Source of the DNA: Mesostigma viride
Lineage: Eukaryota > Streptophyta > Mesostigmatophyceae > Mesostigmatales > Mesostigmataceae
Length of the DNA stretch: 64,000 bases
Assembly: GCA_009746045.1 (NCBI GenBank)
Contig: RPFO01000154.1
Location: forward strand, 6,014,646 to 6,078,645
Direction: 5' to 3'
Shown: positions 23,814 to 35,419 of the stretch, piece after piece
How the letters are laid out: the number at the start of each line of letters is the position of its first letter
Position numbering within the stretch: the first letter of the stretch is position 1
The notes under the pieces: generated by a model
Told to the model about the DNA's origin: nothing
Database searches by the model: none
Seen by the model: the letters and a program-made list of their open reading frames with translations, nothing else
Translations under genes and position numbers: made by a program

Positions 23814-24096
23814 GACAACCAGCGCAGGCCTGAAATCGGGAGAAATTATCCGGACCGTGGTAGCTCGAGCCTGCCGTTATCTTTTCCGCGTTTTCGAGTA
23901 GTTCAGGATGATGAATATGAATGGAGATGGAAATGTGTAGCCTTGTTCATTGAAATTTTCAAGGAGACAACCAGCGCAGGCCAGAATCCGGACCATGGTA
24001 GCTCGAGCCTGCCGTTATCTTGTCCGCGTTTTCGAGTCGTTAAGAATGATGAATGTGAATGGAGATGGAAATGTGTAGCCTTGTGCATTTAAATTG
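23814..24096. repeat. Two tandem copies of a ~145-bp unit
   Basis: GACAACCAGCGCAGGCC, GGTAGCTCGAGCCTGCCGTT and GAATGGAGATGGAAATGTGT each occur twice, about 150 bp apart. GACAACCAGCGCAGGCCT also occurs in the intron at 58,178. Confidence 0.85.
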
Positions 24097-24117
24097 TGGA
24101 TGGCTTACGTGAGGAGC

Positions 24118-24940
24118 CATATTATCACGAGCCACGAGCCACGAGATAGCCATGCCGTGGCTGACGGCGGCGCCCATATATAACTTCTGGGCTTCAAATT
24201 CTGCCGCGACTATCACAATTAATCACTTCGCCTTTCTAAGACGCAGACGCTAATATATTTTCCCGAAGTTACGCAGTATTATGAAGAGCAAATGCAACCT
24301 CAACGCAGTGCAGCTTAGAGGCAGCGCTGAGCCATGAAGCTACGCCTAGAGTTCCGCCGCGCCCGGCCTGTAAGGCAGCAGTACCACTTCCTGCACGCTT
24401 TAGCACTTGGTACGTTCGGCCCCTTCTTCGGCCTCGCCGTCGGCCTCTCCTGTCAGAGCGCAAGCGCAGTCGTCCCGCCGAGCCACCCAGCCTTTTTTAA
24501 GATTTTCCAATCGACGACCACTTTTGGCAGCCTGCCACTTCGAGTGAACAGCTGCACGTCCTGTACGTACTGCTGTGCAGACGTACAACACGCTTTTGAA
24601 TCTGTGCTACGCACTCCACCGAGGGTCCCGACGGCCGTGACCTTCGCCTGCCTTCAGGTGGCTCACCTTACGGTACGGCTGCAAAGCTGAAAAGCCACAC
24701 CCGTCGACCCCGCGTTCAACAAATCACCCTCTGCTCCCATCCTCGGGCGCTCCGATGCTGAGATTTCTTCCCCCACCGCCGTGACCAATACCATCTGCGA
24801 CCTTCGATCGAGCAGCACGTGACCCCCCTCGCCGGCCGCAGATGTGGCGGCCATGGGCGGCACACTGGCTGCCGTCGGAGCTTCCCCTTATACAGTATCT
24901 CCACTGCACCTCCACCGCCACCTCCACCGTCACCTAAAAA
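24118..24940 (+). mobile_element. LINE 5'-end and ORF1 fragment
   Basis: Parallels 35,265-36,060 of the LINE: GAGCCACGAG, TGGCTGACGGCGGCGC, CTTTCTAAGACGCA, GCAGCACGTGACCCCCC and GCAGATGTGGCGGC, with TCCACC-rich ends, in the same order. Many indels and the loss of some ORF1 sequence make it non-coding. Confidence 0.75.
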
Positions 24941-24944
24941 TGGC

Positions 24945-25850
24945 CTTTTTGGTTACATGGGGTCATATCTCCCACACATATAGTCAGATCGGGGTGCCTT
25001 TCTTGACTTAAGGTCCCCCTAGGACCCTGTTCACATCACATAAATTGGGGGGCCAACTGACCTATTTTTAGCATTGAAAACCGTGACGTGGAAAAGTGCA
25101 AAAAACGATGTTTTCCGGGCATAAGGAGGCATAGCAGCCACACACAAGTAGTAAATGTAGTCCAGTTCAGCTGGAAATGGTCATGCTTATTAATTTACAT
25201 CCAAAGACAAAAACCGCCCTTAAGTATGCAATGTAGGACCAAACTATGTGCTATAATTCTGGCATACATGAGCCAAAACACCGTTTTAGTGCATTATTTT
25301 CAAACTTATGAAGCCCCTGCCAGCACATCTGTGGCAAAATCATGCCAGAATTCGTCACATTAATAGCACAATACTTGAATTTACACTAGAACACAAATTG
25401 GACATATTAGGACCACTGCCGGCCCACTGAAAGTGACGGATGCAAGCAGAGATAGAGCGAATTTTGCCAAAATACTCCATATTCTGCGCCATTGTCTTGT
25501 AAAACTTTGCATTCTTCACTTAATTATTGTCATGGCTGTCATGGGATTCATATACATGCCACTGGGGCTAGGGATACATTAGCCAACACAGACTAAAAAA
25601 GCGATCATCAAGGGACAAAATCACCATCAATCACAGTATATGCTGGCATTCGGAACAAGCACCGTAGTGCCTACAAGCCTCAAGAAGGGGAGCTTGGCTG
25701 ACCATGCAGTCGTGCCTGTCGGCTGACCAGTCTCTTTTCTAAATGGGCCCCGCTCGGCAGCACACACAATCTCCTTTGCAGTACTTGGCCCACTCTGCTG
25801 GGCACCCCTGCTGTGCGTGTCTTATAGCAGCTAATCCAAATATTGTCCAA
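24945..25850. other. No gene seen
   Basis: AT-rich unique sequence. The short frame 25,088-25,363 has no domain or splice support. Confidence 0.5.
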
Positions 25851-25856
25851 AAACCA

Positions 25857-27622
25857 AATGTTCTCATTTGAGGACATAGTCCTCGTTTGAGACGGGGGGG
25901 GTCAGGGGGGCGGTTTTGGCGCCAAAGTTGGTCCTGAGGATCCCTGGTGGGTTTTGGCGCGAAACTGGGATAGGTACTGAGCGCGCCAAGCCCCCGGGGT
26001 CGACAGGGGCCGACCGTACCTGGAAAATATGAGGCGAGGAAAAGTACCTACTACAGCAAGAACGTTGCAATGTAATCGAGTATTTTGTCGAGTGACGGCT
26101 ATGGGGTCGTTCCAGTTCTGAGGCTTGCCTGAACGTTATAGGCCATTATTTTGCCCCGAATGAAGACAGAACTTTAGATCATCATCTAGTCATTTCGAAG
26201 ATGCTGCTTTTGACGTGCAGTTGCTTTGTATATGTCGAAAATATTGTTCATGAACGGATTTTGGCATCGTTGAAGAAAATCTGGAAGCTACGTAGATGGC
26301 ATGATAGGTCAGTATGCAGTTCGGTTTTACAATTTCTTTTTCCGCCCAGTAGCTGCGGATATCGCGAGTATGGGTTATGGTACGCTTCTGGGTTAATGGG
26401 CGACCCGGGCAACAGAGGGACCTGGGCAGTTAGATGGGTCAAAGAGTCTCCATTTTTTCGTCGTGATATCGCAGTCACGCCTGGCGAAAACCACGGCGAG
26501 CGCGAGCCATATTTTACTTTTGCCGCAAGGCTGGGTGCTTCCCGGGCGTCACCGTCCTTTAATATATATTTCTTGAGCTGTCCCGCGCAGCTGGCGGCCT
26601 GGGCGCACGTCAAGAACAAGGTTCCGGATGTCATCCGCAACCGCATCGTTCTAAACAAGCGTGTCAAGAGTATCGTAGCTTATAACTCCCGCAGACTTAA
26701 TGATTCCGGTTCTTTTCAATGCCCAACGTCGTGGTTGTGATTACGCCTATGTCCGGGGAACTTAAAGGAAGTTTGCAGGGTAATGCTTTCTTTTCCCGTG
26801 GTGTCACTGAAAAGGTAAACGGCCTTGCGTCGTCAAAACCGGCAGCAAGTAGAAGTCACTGTGCTTAGTTGCAATGTGGTAGTTTGATTTAACACATATA
26901 CTTCCTTGTTGCTGAAAACTTTTTCAAGGCTTGCTGGGATGTTGCCCATATGTTTCTAACGCTTAACCTCATGTCCAAGTGAGCTAGACTGGCTTGGAAA
27001 CTTGAGCTTGTCATGCTTACATTGTGCTTGTATTGCTATTTGTGCCTCTTTGCAGTATCTGCTTCATATATAATTGAAGGATTCAGCATCATTGTCGAGC
27101 ACCGTGGTGGCAGCCAAGCCTCCAATAACGATCATGGACCTAACCTTGGCAAGTATTTGCTTCTTATTTCATTCTTTGGACTGAGCTATAGCTAGCTTTG
27201 AGCTAGCTTTACACCTGCTATTTGGCCTGCACCATGGTCCCTGGCTGCCAGTTACATTTTGTGCCCCCCCCCGGCAGGCTGCAGGGTCTAGGATAGCGAG
27301 GGTGTAACGTAGACATGTTGTGGGCACCTTGGGTGCATTTTCAGGACCAGCCATGACCTGGCCCTGCCTTCTTTCTGGGCATATTGTTGACTTGAGTGCT
27401 TGTTGGTCACTCGCGTAGCGACCCCGCTGCATTCATAAATCGTAAACATTTATACAATGAGCATATTTCATGGATGTTAAGCATTGCTACTCTTGAACAT
27501 ATCATAAATGAACATGGTTCCATGCCGTACCCATGGATATGTTGAAATATGTGAGTTATTACAAATGGTATCCATGCTTAAAAATGTCCTCATATGAGGA
27601 CATTTTCTTGGTGATTAGACAA
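25857..27622 (+). mobile_element. Candidate DNA element with palindromic ends
   Basis: The left end carries ATGTTCTCATTTGAGGACAT, followed by AGTCCTCGTTTGAG. The right end (27,585-27,606) carries ATGTCCTCATATGAGGACAT. The right 650 bp recur at 1-640, which shows mobility. A 179-codon frame (26,201-26,740, starting MLLLTCSCFVYVENIVHERI, with LAAWAHVKNKVPDVIRNRIV) lies between the ends. It is not recognised as a transposase and may be a fragment. The boundaries are inferred from the hairpins and the shared right half. Confidence 0.45.
26201..26740 (+). CDS. Hypothetical ORF inside the candidate element
   Basis: 179 codons from ATG at 26,201 to TGA. Mixed composition, no low complexity, one hydrophobic start (MLLLTCSCFVYV) that could be a signal or chance. 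The C-terminal third (AHVKNKVPDVIRNRIVLNKR) is basic and helical. An open antisense frame overlaps (26,667-26,248). No family recognised. Confidence 0.25.
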   Translation: MLLLTCSCFVYVENIVHERILASLKKIWKLRRWHDRSVCSSVLQFLFPPSSCGYREYGLWYASGLMGDPGNRGTWAVRWVKESPFFRRDIAVTPGENHGEREPYFTFAARLGASRASPSFNIYFLSCPAQLAAWAHVKNKVPDVIRNRIVLNKRVKSIVAYNSRRLNDSGSFQCPTSWL

Positions 27623-28490
27623 TATATATCTGCCAGGTGCCTCTCTGCTACATGGAAATACAAAGCGCAATCAAGGACAGCAGTGGCTTGGGCTGCTATT
27701 CGATTGAGCTCAGCACCTAGCTGCTGTACAACATGATTCTGCATCAGTGCGTGTCCTAATTGCGCCCCCCCGCCCCCTTGCCATCATCGTCATGCTCATC
27801 ATAGTCTTTGGAACGTGCCCTGAACTCCAACCCTTGGACAGTCCATAGGTCATTAAGAATCTGTGCATGTAATGCTAGCTCTTCTCAGTTGAACTCATCT
27901 ACCACCCTCTCATGGTCGTGTCATCTCTCATGTAATCCACCTAGGTTTATCGTGGCCACTGATCTTTCAGCCCCTCCTGACATCAAAATCTGGGCAAACA
28001 CACTGTTGACATCGCCCTTCCTTTTTAGCCTGCATGGCTCCCGTGATGTTTATCCTTATCTCATCCCTCAACACACCTAGAAATGTCTATTCATCCCCCT
28101 TGCATAGGCGATGCATAATTGCGGCGTGATGGGGGATTGCCAAAAATAGGTGTAAAATGCATGGGATGGCACGGGGAGGCTCACACTCAGCGGTTTACAA
28201 TCACACTCATGTGCTAACAGTGTCCCTCTCTGCTTTTGACACTGCATGCCGGCATGCATTTCCTACCAGCTATATCAAGCCTTTAGTGTGGTTTGGTGCA
28301 TCAAGAGAAATGGCAGGTCAGCTGAGTGCATCAGACCACATACGCTTGCAACGCTGTTTGCCCACCGCATGGAGCTCCCCTTTCGGACAGTGGCACAAGT
28401 AGCACTTACACCTTTATACTCCCAGCCGCTCACACTGCCCATGCTAGCAACAAGAACAAATGCATGGTCCCCATCCCAACGTAAGGTTTG
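27623..28490. other. No gene seen
   Basis: Unique sequence with short frames on both strands that do not look coding. Confidence 0.45.
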
Positions 28491-28495
28491 CATCA

Positions 28496-29910
28496 CTCCC
28501 CGAAAGGCTTGCATCACTCCCCGGACAGGAGAACTTTTGCGGATGACTGTAGGTGTAAGTTGGCGATGCCATGGTAACCGGAGACGTCCGTCCTATAGTC
28601 AGCAAAATTGGTGCGAGAGGTCCCCAGTTCGATTCCGGTCGGATTCATTTGCAGATCGCGTTTTCCGCGTTTTCCGCGGCCCGGCACTGAACGCAAAGGT
28701 TTTCACCTTTGCGGAGTGTCTGATCAGAATATACGCTTGGCTGATTTCGATAGTACCGGCTACGCCCCCTTCTAAAGAAGGATTCAGCCGTGTTCAGCCC
28801 GTCTCACGGTGCGAGACTGAACAAGTCTCGCGTGCAGACACGTGTGTAGTACTCCTACACACAGATCTCGAGTGATTTATCTAGTACCAAATCCGAAAGG
28901 CTTGCATCACTCCCCGGACAGGAGAACTTTTGCGGATGACTGTAGGTGTAAGTTGGCGATGCCATGGTAACCGGAGACGTCCGTCCTATAGTCAGCAAAA
29001 TTGGTGCGAGAGGTCCCCAGTTCGATTCCGGTCGGATTCATTTGCAGATCGCGTTTTCCGCGTTTTCCGCGGCCCGGCACTGAACGCAAAGGTTTTCACC
29101 TTTGCGGAGTGTCTGATCAGAATATACGCTTGGCTGATTTCGATAGTACCGGCTACGCCCCCTTCTAAAGAAGGATTCAGCCGTGTTCAGCCCGTCTCAC
29201 GGTGCGAGACTGAACAAGTCTCGCGTGCAGACACGTGTGTAGTACTCCTACACACAGATCTCGAGTGATTTATCTAGTACCAAATCCGAAAGGCTTGCAT
29301 CACTCCCCGGACAGGAGAACTTTTGCGGATGACTGTAGGTGTAAGTTGGCGATGCCATGGTAACCGGAGACGTCCGTCCTATAGTCAGCAAAATTGGTGC
29401 GAGAGGTCCCCAGTTCGATTCCGGTCGGATTCATTTGCAGATCGCGTTTTCCGCGTTTTCCGCGGCCCGGCACTGAACGCAAAGGTTTTCACCTTTGCGG
29501 AGTGTCTGATCAGAATATACGCTTGGCTGATTTCGATAGTACCGGCTACGCCCCCTTCTAAAGAAGGATTCAGCCGTGTTCAGCCCGTCTCACGGTGCGA
29601 GACTGAACAAGTCTCGCGTGCAGACACGTGTGTAGTACTCCTACACACAGATCTCGAGTGATTTATCTAGTACCAAATCCGAAAGGCTTGCATCACTCCC
29701 CGGACAGGAGAACTTTTGCGGATGACTGTAGGTGTAAGTTGGCGATGCCATGGTAACCGGAGACGTCCGTCCTATAGTCAGCAAAATTGGTGCGAGAGGT
29801 CCCCAGTTCGATTCCGGTCGGATTCATTTGCAGATCGCGTTTTCCGCGTTTTCCGCGGCCCGGCACTGAACGCAAAGGTTTTCACCTTTGCGGAGTGTCT
29901 GATCAGAGTA
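28496..29910 (+). repeat. 393-bp tandem array, about 3.6 copies, with a tRNA-like box
   Basis: The same 393-bp unit repeats at an exact 393-bp period (for example CTTGCATCACTCCCCGGACA at 28,508, 28,901, 29,294 and 29,687). No difference was noticed between copies. The fourth copy stops at CTGATCAGA (about 29,907). Each unit contains GTTCGATTC, which fits the Pol III B-box GWTCRANNC, about 35 nt after TAGTCAGCAAAATTGG, which resembles a tRNA D-arm/A-box. The anticodon arm is missing. A diverged single copy is at 13.39-13.7 kb. The 60- and 112-codon frames that recur in each unit are repeat artefacts. Confidence 0.9.
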
Positions 29911-30308
29911 AGGTGCATCACATTGATGGCCCTGCCATCACCTAGCAGTGTGCCACCCCTCTCCACCTCAACCTAATCTGAAAGGCCAGGGCCCCAACAA
30001 ACCTTTCAAGACATGGCACTCCTCAAAGAAGGCAACCCCTAAAAGAAGGCGAGGCAGTCTAGGTCTAGGGGGGCTTTGGGTAAGTTAAAAGATGATAGAG
30101 GTCACTAACACAGGCCACGGCAACGACAACCTGCTTCACCCGCTGCATCCATACATCACAAGCCATAAACTGCACAGCCTGGCATGATTGCCTAAGGGTC
30201 ACGTGATCCAAGATGCCCTTCAGGCTCACCCCAGCACACCGGCCCATCCTCACCACCCCACTGGTCATAGTCATCTACAGTGGCATCAAACTCCTCTAGG
30301 ACAGAGTG
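29911..30308. other. No gene seen
   Basis: Unique sequence between the tandem array and the palindromic element. Confidence 0.45.
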
Positions 30309-30313
30309 CAGTA

Positions 30314-30857
30314 AGTTAGGTTAAATAGTGTCGGAACCTTTTGCCGCCTGAGGCAAATCGGGCCGGAACACTATTTTGCCCGGAATAACCACTTCCGAGC
30401 ACCCAAGTTAATTCGGCCGAATTAACTTGGGTGCTCGGAAGTGGTTATTCCGGGCAAAATAGTGTTCCGGCCCGATTTGCCTCAGGCGGCAAAAGGTTCC
30501 GACACTATTTAACCTAACTAAAACCTGGCCTTGTGGAGGGGGGACGAAGAGCCCGAGACATCCGCCTAGGCCGTTGAGCACGCACCACTAAATGCGCCGG
30601 AGCTGCCTCAGTGAGGATTCGAACCCCTGACCTCCAAGGTGCACAGGTTTTAGTTAGGTTAAATAGTGTCGGAACCTTTTGCCGCCTGAGGCAAATCGGG
30701 CCGGAACACTATTTTGCCCGGAATAACCACTTCCGAGCACCCAAGTTAATTCGGCCGAATTAACTTGGGTGCTCGGAAGTGGTTATTCCGGGCAAAATAG
30801 TGTTCCGGCCCGATTTGCCTCAGGCGGCAAAAGGTTCCGACACTATTTAACCTAACT
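30314..30857. mobile_element. Composite element bounded by two perfect 206-bp palindromes
   Basis: 30,314-30,519 and 30,652-30,857 are two copies of the same 206-bp sequence, and each is a perfect palindrome centred on GGCC (30,416/30,417 in the first). Between them are 132 bp that contain, on the minus strand, GGTTCGAATCC (a perfect tRNA B-box) within GGTCAGGGGTTCGAATCCTC. The whole 544-bp unit is flanked by a 5-bp direct repeat CAGTA (30,309-30,313 and 30,858-30,862), so it inserted as one piece. A diverged relative at 32.8-33.0 kb has a largely missing left arm. No ORF. Confidence 0.85.
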
Positions 30858-30862
30858 CAGTA

Positions 30863-32550
30863 AAGGCAACATAGACGTCCTGACACAATTGAATAAGAAC
30901 GTGGCTGCTACCTACTGCCCTTAAAAAAAAATGTCGATTGCTTGCACACATACGCATTCAATTCTTCAAGCAAGCATGCTAACACCTTCACAGCACATCC
31001 CAAGGTTGACATCCACTACAATACGGTTCGTAGGAGACGCGAAATGAGTGAGAATGTTACCCGAGCGGTAACGAGGATTCGCACCGTTGATTTTAACATA
31101 TGTTTCTTTTTTTGCGCCATTTGGCGAGCATCGACTGGAGCCTGAACCTAGCGGGGGGAATCATGCGGGGGAATCTTGCGGGGGAATCTTGCGGGGAAAA
31201 ATTCCGAACGTGAATTTAGCGAAGTCCTACTACATTTTGCTTGGGTACACGGTACTACAGTTTCGTCACTGAAAATTTTCTGTAGTTGCGTTGGTGTTTC
31301 GTACGTTCCGCTGAAATTTTCGTGTTCAGTGCCCAGATCACAATTTGATCCGGGCGCAAAATGATTGGCTGTACGGTACGAACCAAAAACGAAATTTTAG
31401 TATCTAAGTTCCGCAGCGCTTGCTGAATTTGCCCCGGAAGCCCGGGGGCACTTTCCCCGCTGAAAAAGGTGTCCGCGGAAGCGTATTGTAGTGCCATCGA
31501 GCTTTGTCAACAAGCATGACTTCCTGATGCAAACTTATAGCTGTCAAGCTAGGAGGAGGAAAGCTAGGTAAAGAGGTGAGATAGACCCCCCCACAGCACC
31601 TTCCTGCACCAAAACCATGACAATATCATCCAGAGCTTGCTAAATACGTACAGCTAACCGGTAGCGGGCGACCTTGCAGTCCAGGTTCAGCGCGAACATC
31701 TCGTGTCAGCACCAGGCGGAGATGGCGGACGCGAACCCACAATGCTATAAAAGCGAGTCATAAGACTATTTCGGGGAGCGGTGAACGGCTTGGAACACCG
31801 AAGGTATGCCGCGACAAAAGCCTGAAGTTCATCTCGGAAATACACGCCTCAGTGGATGTGGATTAGGGCACCGTTATCGTGCTTGTGCTTGCGTTGCGAG
31901 CAGGCAACCAGTGTTTCTTGCAGTGTCGAGCAGTAACAGATGGTGGCGCGAGAGCAATATGTGAAATCATGGCTACACAGCTTACACCTCCGCAGGCATG
32001 TTGGAACAAGCCCCGCCATGCCGTGAGCCGAAAAAAAGGAAGAAACGCATCAAGCAAGGACGGTCGTAAACGTCACTGAAAACAGCAAAATCTGACCTGC
32101 CGGCAGGTAATGCAACAGCCTGGAAAATGTGATTCGTTTCTCGAAAAACTGATTAGCGCTCGTGAAAGTAGACTTGAAGCCCATTCGGATTCGACCTTTT
32201 GGGAATTGTGAGCTTCCAACAAAAAAGTTTCCCCCACAATTAATAAACATGCATTTTCGCTGCCAATTCCAGATCTGGCCGACACAAAAAAACAGCGTCT
32301 CAGTTTGCGAATTATTTTGACGCATGAACATACGCGAATAATATCTACCATGCATCATCGCAAAGCAGGATCGAGTTTACGCGTCGTTTGCATCCATCGC
32401 AGCGACTTAACATGCATAATTGACTTTCGACTGATATTCCGGCGGACGTAGGGTCGACAGCCATGCGAGGTGGAATTTTTCTGGTCCCGTCGTCCTCAAC
32501 GCGACGCGTTCGCGCCAAAATTCCCACTGAGGATCTCATGTAACCGGACA
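30863..32550. other. No gene seen
   Basis: Unique sequence with scattered short frames. CGAAATTTTAGTATCTAAGT and related AT/GC mixed stretches show no coding signature. A few AAAAATTTT-like inverted words occur near 31,265-31,400. Confidence 0.4.
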
Positions 32551-32555
32551 GACCG

Positions 32556-32800
32556 ATTTTAGGTGATGTGCCACCCTCCTCGCCTCCACCGGCCTCCAAA
32601 GCCACCACCACCGCGCCACCGACGCCATCACCGCCCAGCTCACCGACATCGACAAGCGCCTCAACAAGGACAACGCCACCGTCATGAGTGCCGGTGCAAA
32701 ACACCGCCGGCCTCACTGCCCAGCTAGGCGGTGAAGGACCTTGCCGCCCGGCCAGCCGGGCCCTGCTCGGGCCCAGGGCCGGTGAGGCACTGGGCTGCTG
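32556..32800 (+). mobile_element. LINE ORF1 fragment
   Basis: Parallels 36,046-36,250 of the LINE: CTCCTCGCCTCCACC, GCCCAGCTC.CCGACATCGA, AAAACACCGCCGGCCTCAC, and CAGCCCCGG/GCCAGCCGGG blocks. Frame is broken. Confidence 0.65.
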
Positions 32801-32804
32801 GCAC

Positions 32805-32999
32805 GCAAATGACATTGCGCCGGAACTGCCTCTGGCAGGTTTCGAACCCCTGACCTCCAAGGTGCACAGGTTTTAGTTAGGTTAAATAGTGGCCGAATAA
32901 ACTTAAATGGGTGCTCGGAAGTGGTACGTTCTTCCGGGCAAAATAGTGTTCCGGCCCGATTTGCCTCAGCTAGGCGACAAAAGGTTCCGGCACTATTTA
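32805..32999. mobile_element. Diverged relative of the palindromic element
   Basis: Has the same tRNA-like block (GGTTTCGAACCCCTGACCTC, minus-strand B-box), then GTTTTAGTTAGGTTAAATAGTG and the right palindrome arm (GGGTGCTCGGAAGTGG, GGCAAAATAGTGTTCCGGCC) with small insertions. Most of the left arm is missing, so it is no longer palindromic. Confidence 0.75.
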
Positions 33000-33059
33000 A
33001 GGGGACTCGCACGTCCAAAAGCCTGAAAAACAGACTTTAGTGAGTATCAATTCCAATGC

Positions 33060-33200
33060 ACATGCGAACCATCTAGTGATGATTGGGTACCATAATAAAT
33101 ATGATGTTTGGACATTCATACCACCACTTGTTGGGGGTACTACCCCCAACCACGCACCGTTGGCGAGCTAAAAATAGAAAAAGACGCTATTTGTGAGATA
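33060..33200. repeat. Dispersed repeat, related copy at 41.73-41.85 kb
   Basis: ATACCACCACTTGTTGGGGG, TACTACCCCCAACCA and GAGCTAAAAATAGAAAAA are shared with 41,750-41,820. Contains a GGGGGTACTACCCCC hairpin. Confidence 0.8.
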
Positions 33201-33413
33201 TTTTGCCCAAGACAAACCACTTGTCCAAATGACCTGCCCATACATAATAGTTGGATAGTCCAATGGTGGTTTCCTTGGGTCAGACCACCCGGATAACCCA
33301 TTAGACCGTACAAAACGTGGTCGTATATCTGTGTGGGTTAGGCGCGCGTAAACAGCCATCCATGACATGCAATACAAGAATCATGCATTATAGCAAGCTA
33401 TAAAAGACTGCCA

Positions 33414-34300
33414 AAGGTGCTGGAATACAAACATGCTGCATTATTACCTGCACTAACGGAATGATGTGCTCCAAAGAAATGCCATAAAGTGGTCACTTTC
33501 AGGGCTAATACCATTCTCTACAGCAGACATGGAAGCTTGCTAAACAGTGCACTAATAAGATCATCAAATATAATGCATGGAAGACATATTCCGCTGCAAG
33601 CAACACGCAAACATGCACGTTGTCGTAAATTGCTCGTTCATGTCCTGCACGGACTCCGCTGGCCGGGACCCTCATATCTCACACATACCGTTGCTCTACA
33701 GGCTAAGGCCGCCATAGCCTCATCCTGCATGCATCTTCCATGATCACCAGCTAGATTGATGTTCCGTTCAAAGATGACCTATAAACGTGTCCGCATTCCC
33801 AGCTAACGCTGCATGCAGCGGACATCCCGTACCAAATTACCTGGATGCTTGGGCTGGCGCAAGGTGCTGGAATACAAACATGCTGCATTTATATTACCTG
33901 CACTAACGGAATGATGTGCTCCAAAGAAATGCCATAAAGTGGTCACTTTCAGGGCTAATACCATTCTCTACAGCAGACATGGAAGCTTGCTAAACAGTGC
34001 ACTAATAAGATCGTCAAATATAATGCATGGAAGACATATTCCGCTGCAAGCAACACGCAAACACGTTGTCGTAAATTGCTCGTTCATGTCCTGCGCGGAC
34101 TCCGCTGGCCGGGACCCTCATATCTCACACGTACTGTTGCTCTACAGGCTAAGGCCGCCATAGCCTCATCCTGCATGCATCTTCCATGATTACCAGCTAG
34201 ATTGATGTTCCGTTCAAAGATGACCTATAAACGCGTCCGCATTCCCAGCTAACGCTGCAGCGGACATCCCGTACCAAACCTGGATGCTTGGGCTGGCGCA
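33414..34300. repeat. Tandem duplication of a ~447-bp unit
   Basis: AAGGTGCTGGAATACAAACA starts the unit at 33,414 and 33,861. The two copies align throughout with small indels (for example an extra TGCATGCA near 33,811). The 74-84-codon frames in each copy are parallel and have no recognised product. Confidence 0.9.
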
Positions 34301-34639
34301 GACTGCCCGGCCATAAGGAGAAAATCGACATATGATAGGCGATGACTCATCTGGCAATGACGACCAAGAAAGCACTATTTTCCTACCTGTATTTTCCCAA
34401 TCCTATAAATCTGGCCATGCCTAACCTACGAAAATCACGCATCGACATTCTGAGCAACATTCTGAACCATTTCTGGCCGCGAGACGCAAAATTTCCATGA
34501 TAACGGCACGTTGGCAGCCATATCTCGTTACGCGCGCGCGCGAGCGAAAATTTCCCGCCAAAGTCACGTGATCCTGTCTCAAGGCACGTTGTAATTACCA
34601 GGCTACGGCGAATATTACCCCCAAACCTACACCGCCACC

Positions 34640-35012
34640 CCCACGTTTAAGATTCTCAGGTTTAAGATCATGAGCCCCTGGATTTTGAAATTTCAGGTTT
34701 AAGATCGCAGGGCTGGTTTGGGGCAAAAAGATCTTAAAGTTGGTACAAAAAGCCAAGTTCCGGCCAGTGCCCAGCATGTACAGACCACGAGCAACGGTAT
34801 TGATATTTTTAAATTATTTTTTGGCGGTGTTGCTAAAACTTCCACTCATGCAGGACTCATGCATCAATTGGCGGGCTCCGGCGGGGCGCACCGCGCCTCG
34901 CCCCCTCAGGTTTAAGATCTTCTCTGGTTTAAGATCGTCAACCCTGGATTTGATTTTAGGTATAAGATCGCAGCCCTGGGCTGGCCGGACCCCAATCTTA
35001 AATGTGGGTGGG
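34640..35012. mobile_element. Short element built from GTTTAAGATC motifs
   Basis: The ends CCACGTTTAAGATT (34,642) and AATCTTAAATGTGG (34,992, inverted) form imperfect terminal inverted repeats. Inside are at least four more GGTTTAAGATC words and one inverted AGATCTTAAA. Two related halves exist (CAGGTTTAAGATCGCAGGGCTGG near 34,692 versus GGTATAAGATCGCAGCCCTGGG near 34,955). No ORF. Confidence 0.5.
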
Positions 35013-35164
35013 TGGGTGAATGCATCACCTTCGTCCCTAAGTGTTCCCGGACCCATCGGACAACTTGCATCCGTCACGGGTGGCGCGGCGCTTGCGGCGC
35101 GGCGCGAATTAGGACCGTTGGTCAAACTACCCGAAATTTCGGGTGGTTTACGGACTAAGGGTTA

Positions 35165-35265
35165 ATTAATCAATTAATTAATTTATTATTATTATTATTA
35201 ATGTTAATAATTATTATTATTAATGTTCTTGATTAATTAATTATTATATAAATCCCATAGCATTC
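35165..35265. repeat. TTAATTAA/TTA-rich tract
   Basis: ATTAATTAATTTATTATTATTATTA and a second ATTATTATTAATGTT block, directly 5' of the LINE. This resembles the AT tails at other LINE ends in the window. Confidence 0.7.
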
Positions 35266-35419
35266 TCGGGGCCCACGAGCCACGAGGTAGCCATGGCTGA
35301 CGGCGGCGCTCATAACTTTCACGTTTGAGCACCGAATTCAGCTGTGAATATCACAATCGCTTCGTCTTTCTAAGACGCACATGCTGATATAATTTTCCGC
35401 AGCTATTACGCAAAATACG

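Noticed and set aside
28514-29875. Repeated 60-codon minus and 112-codon plus frames in the 393-bp units
   Set aside because: They recur only because the unit repeats, and the diverged copy at 13.4 kb does not preserve them.
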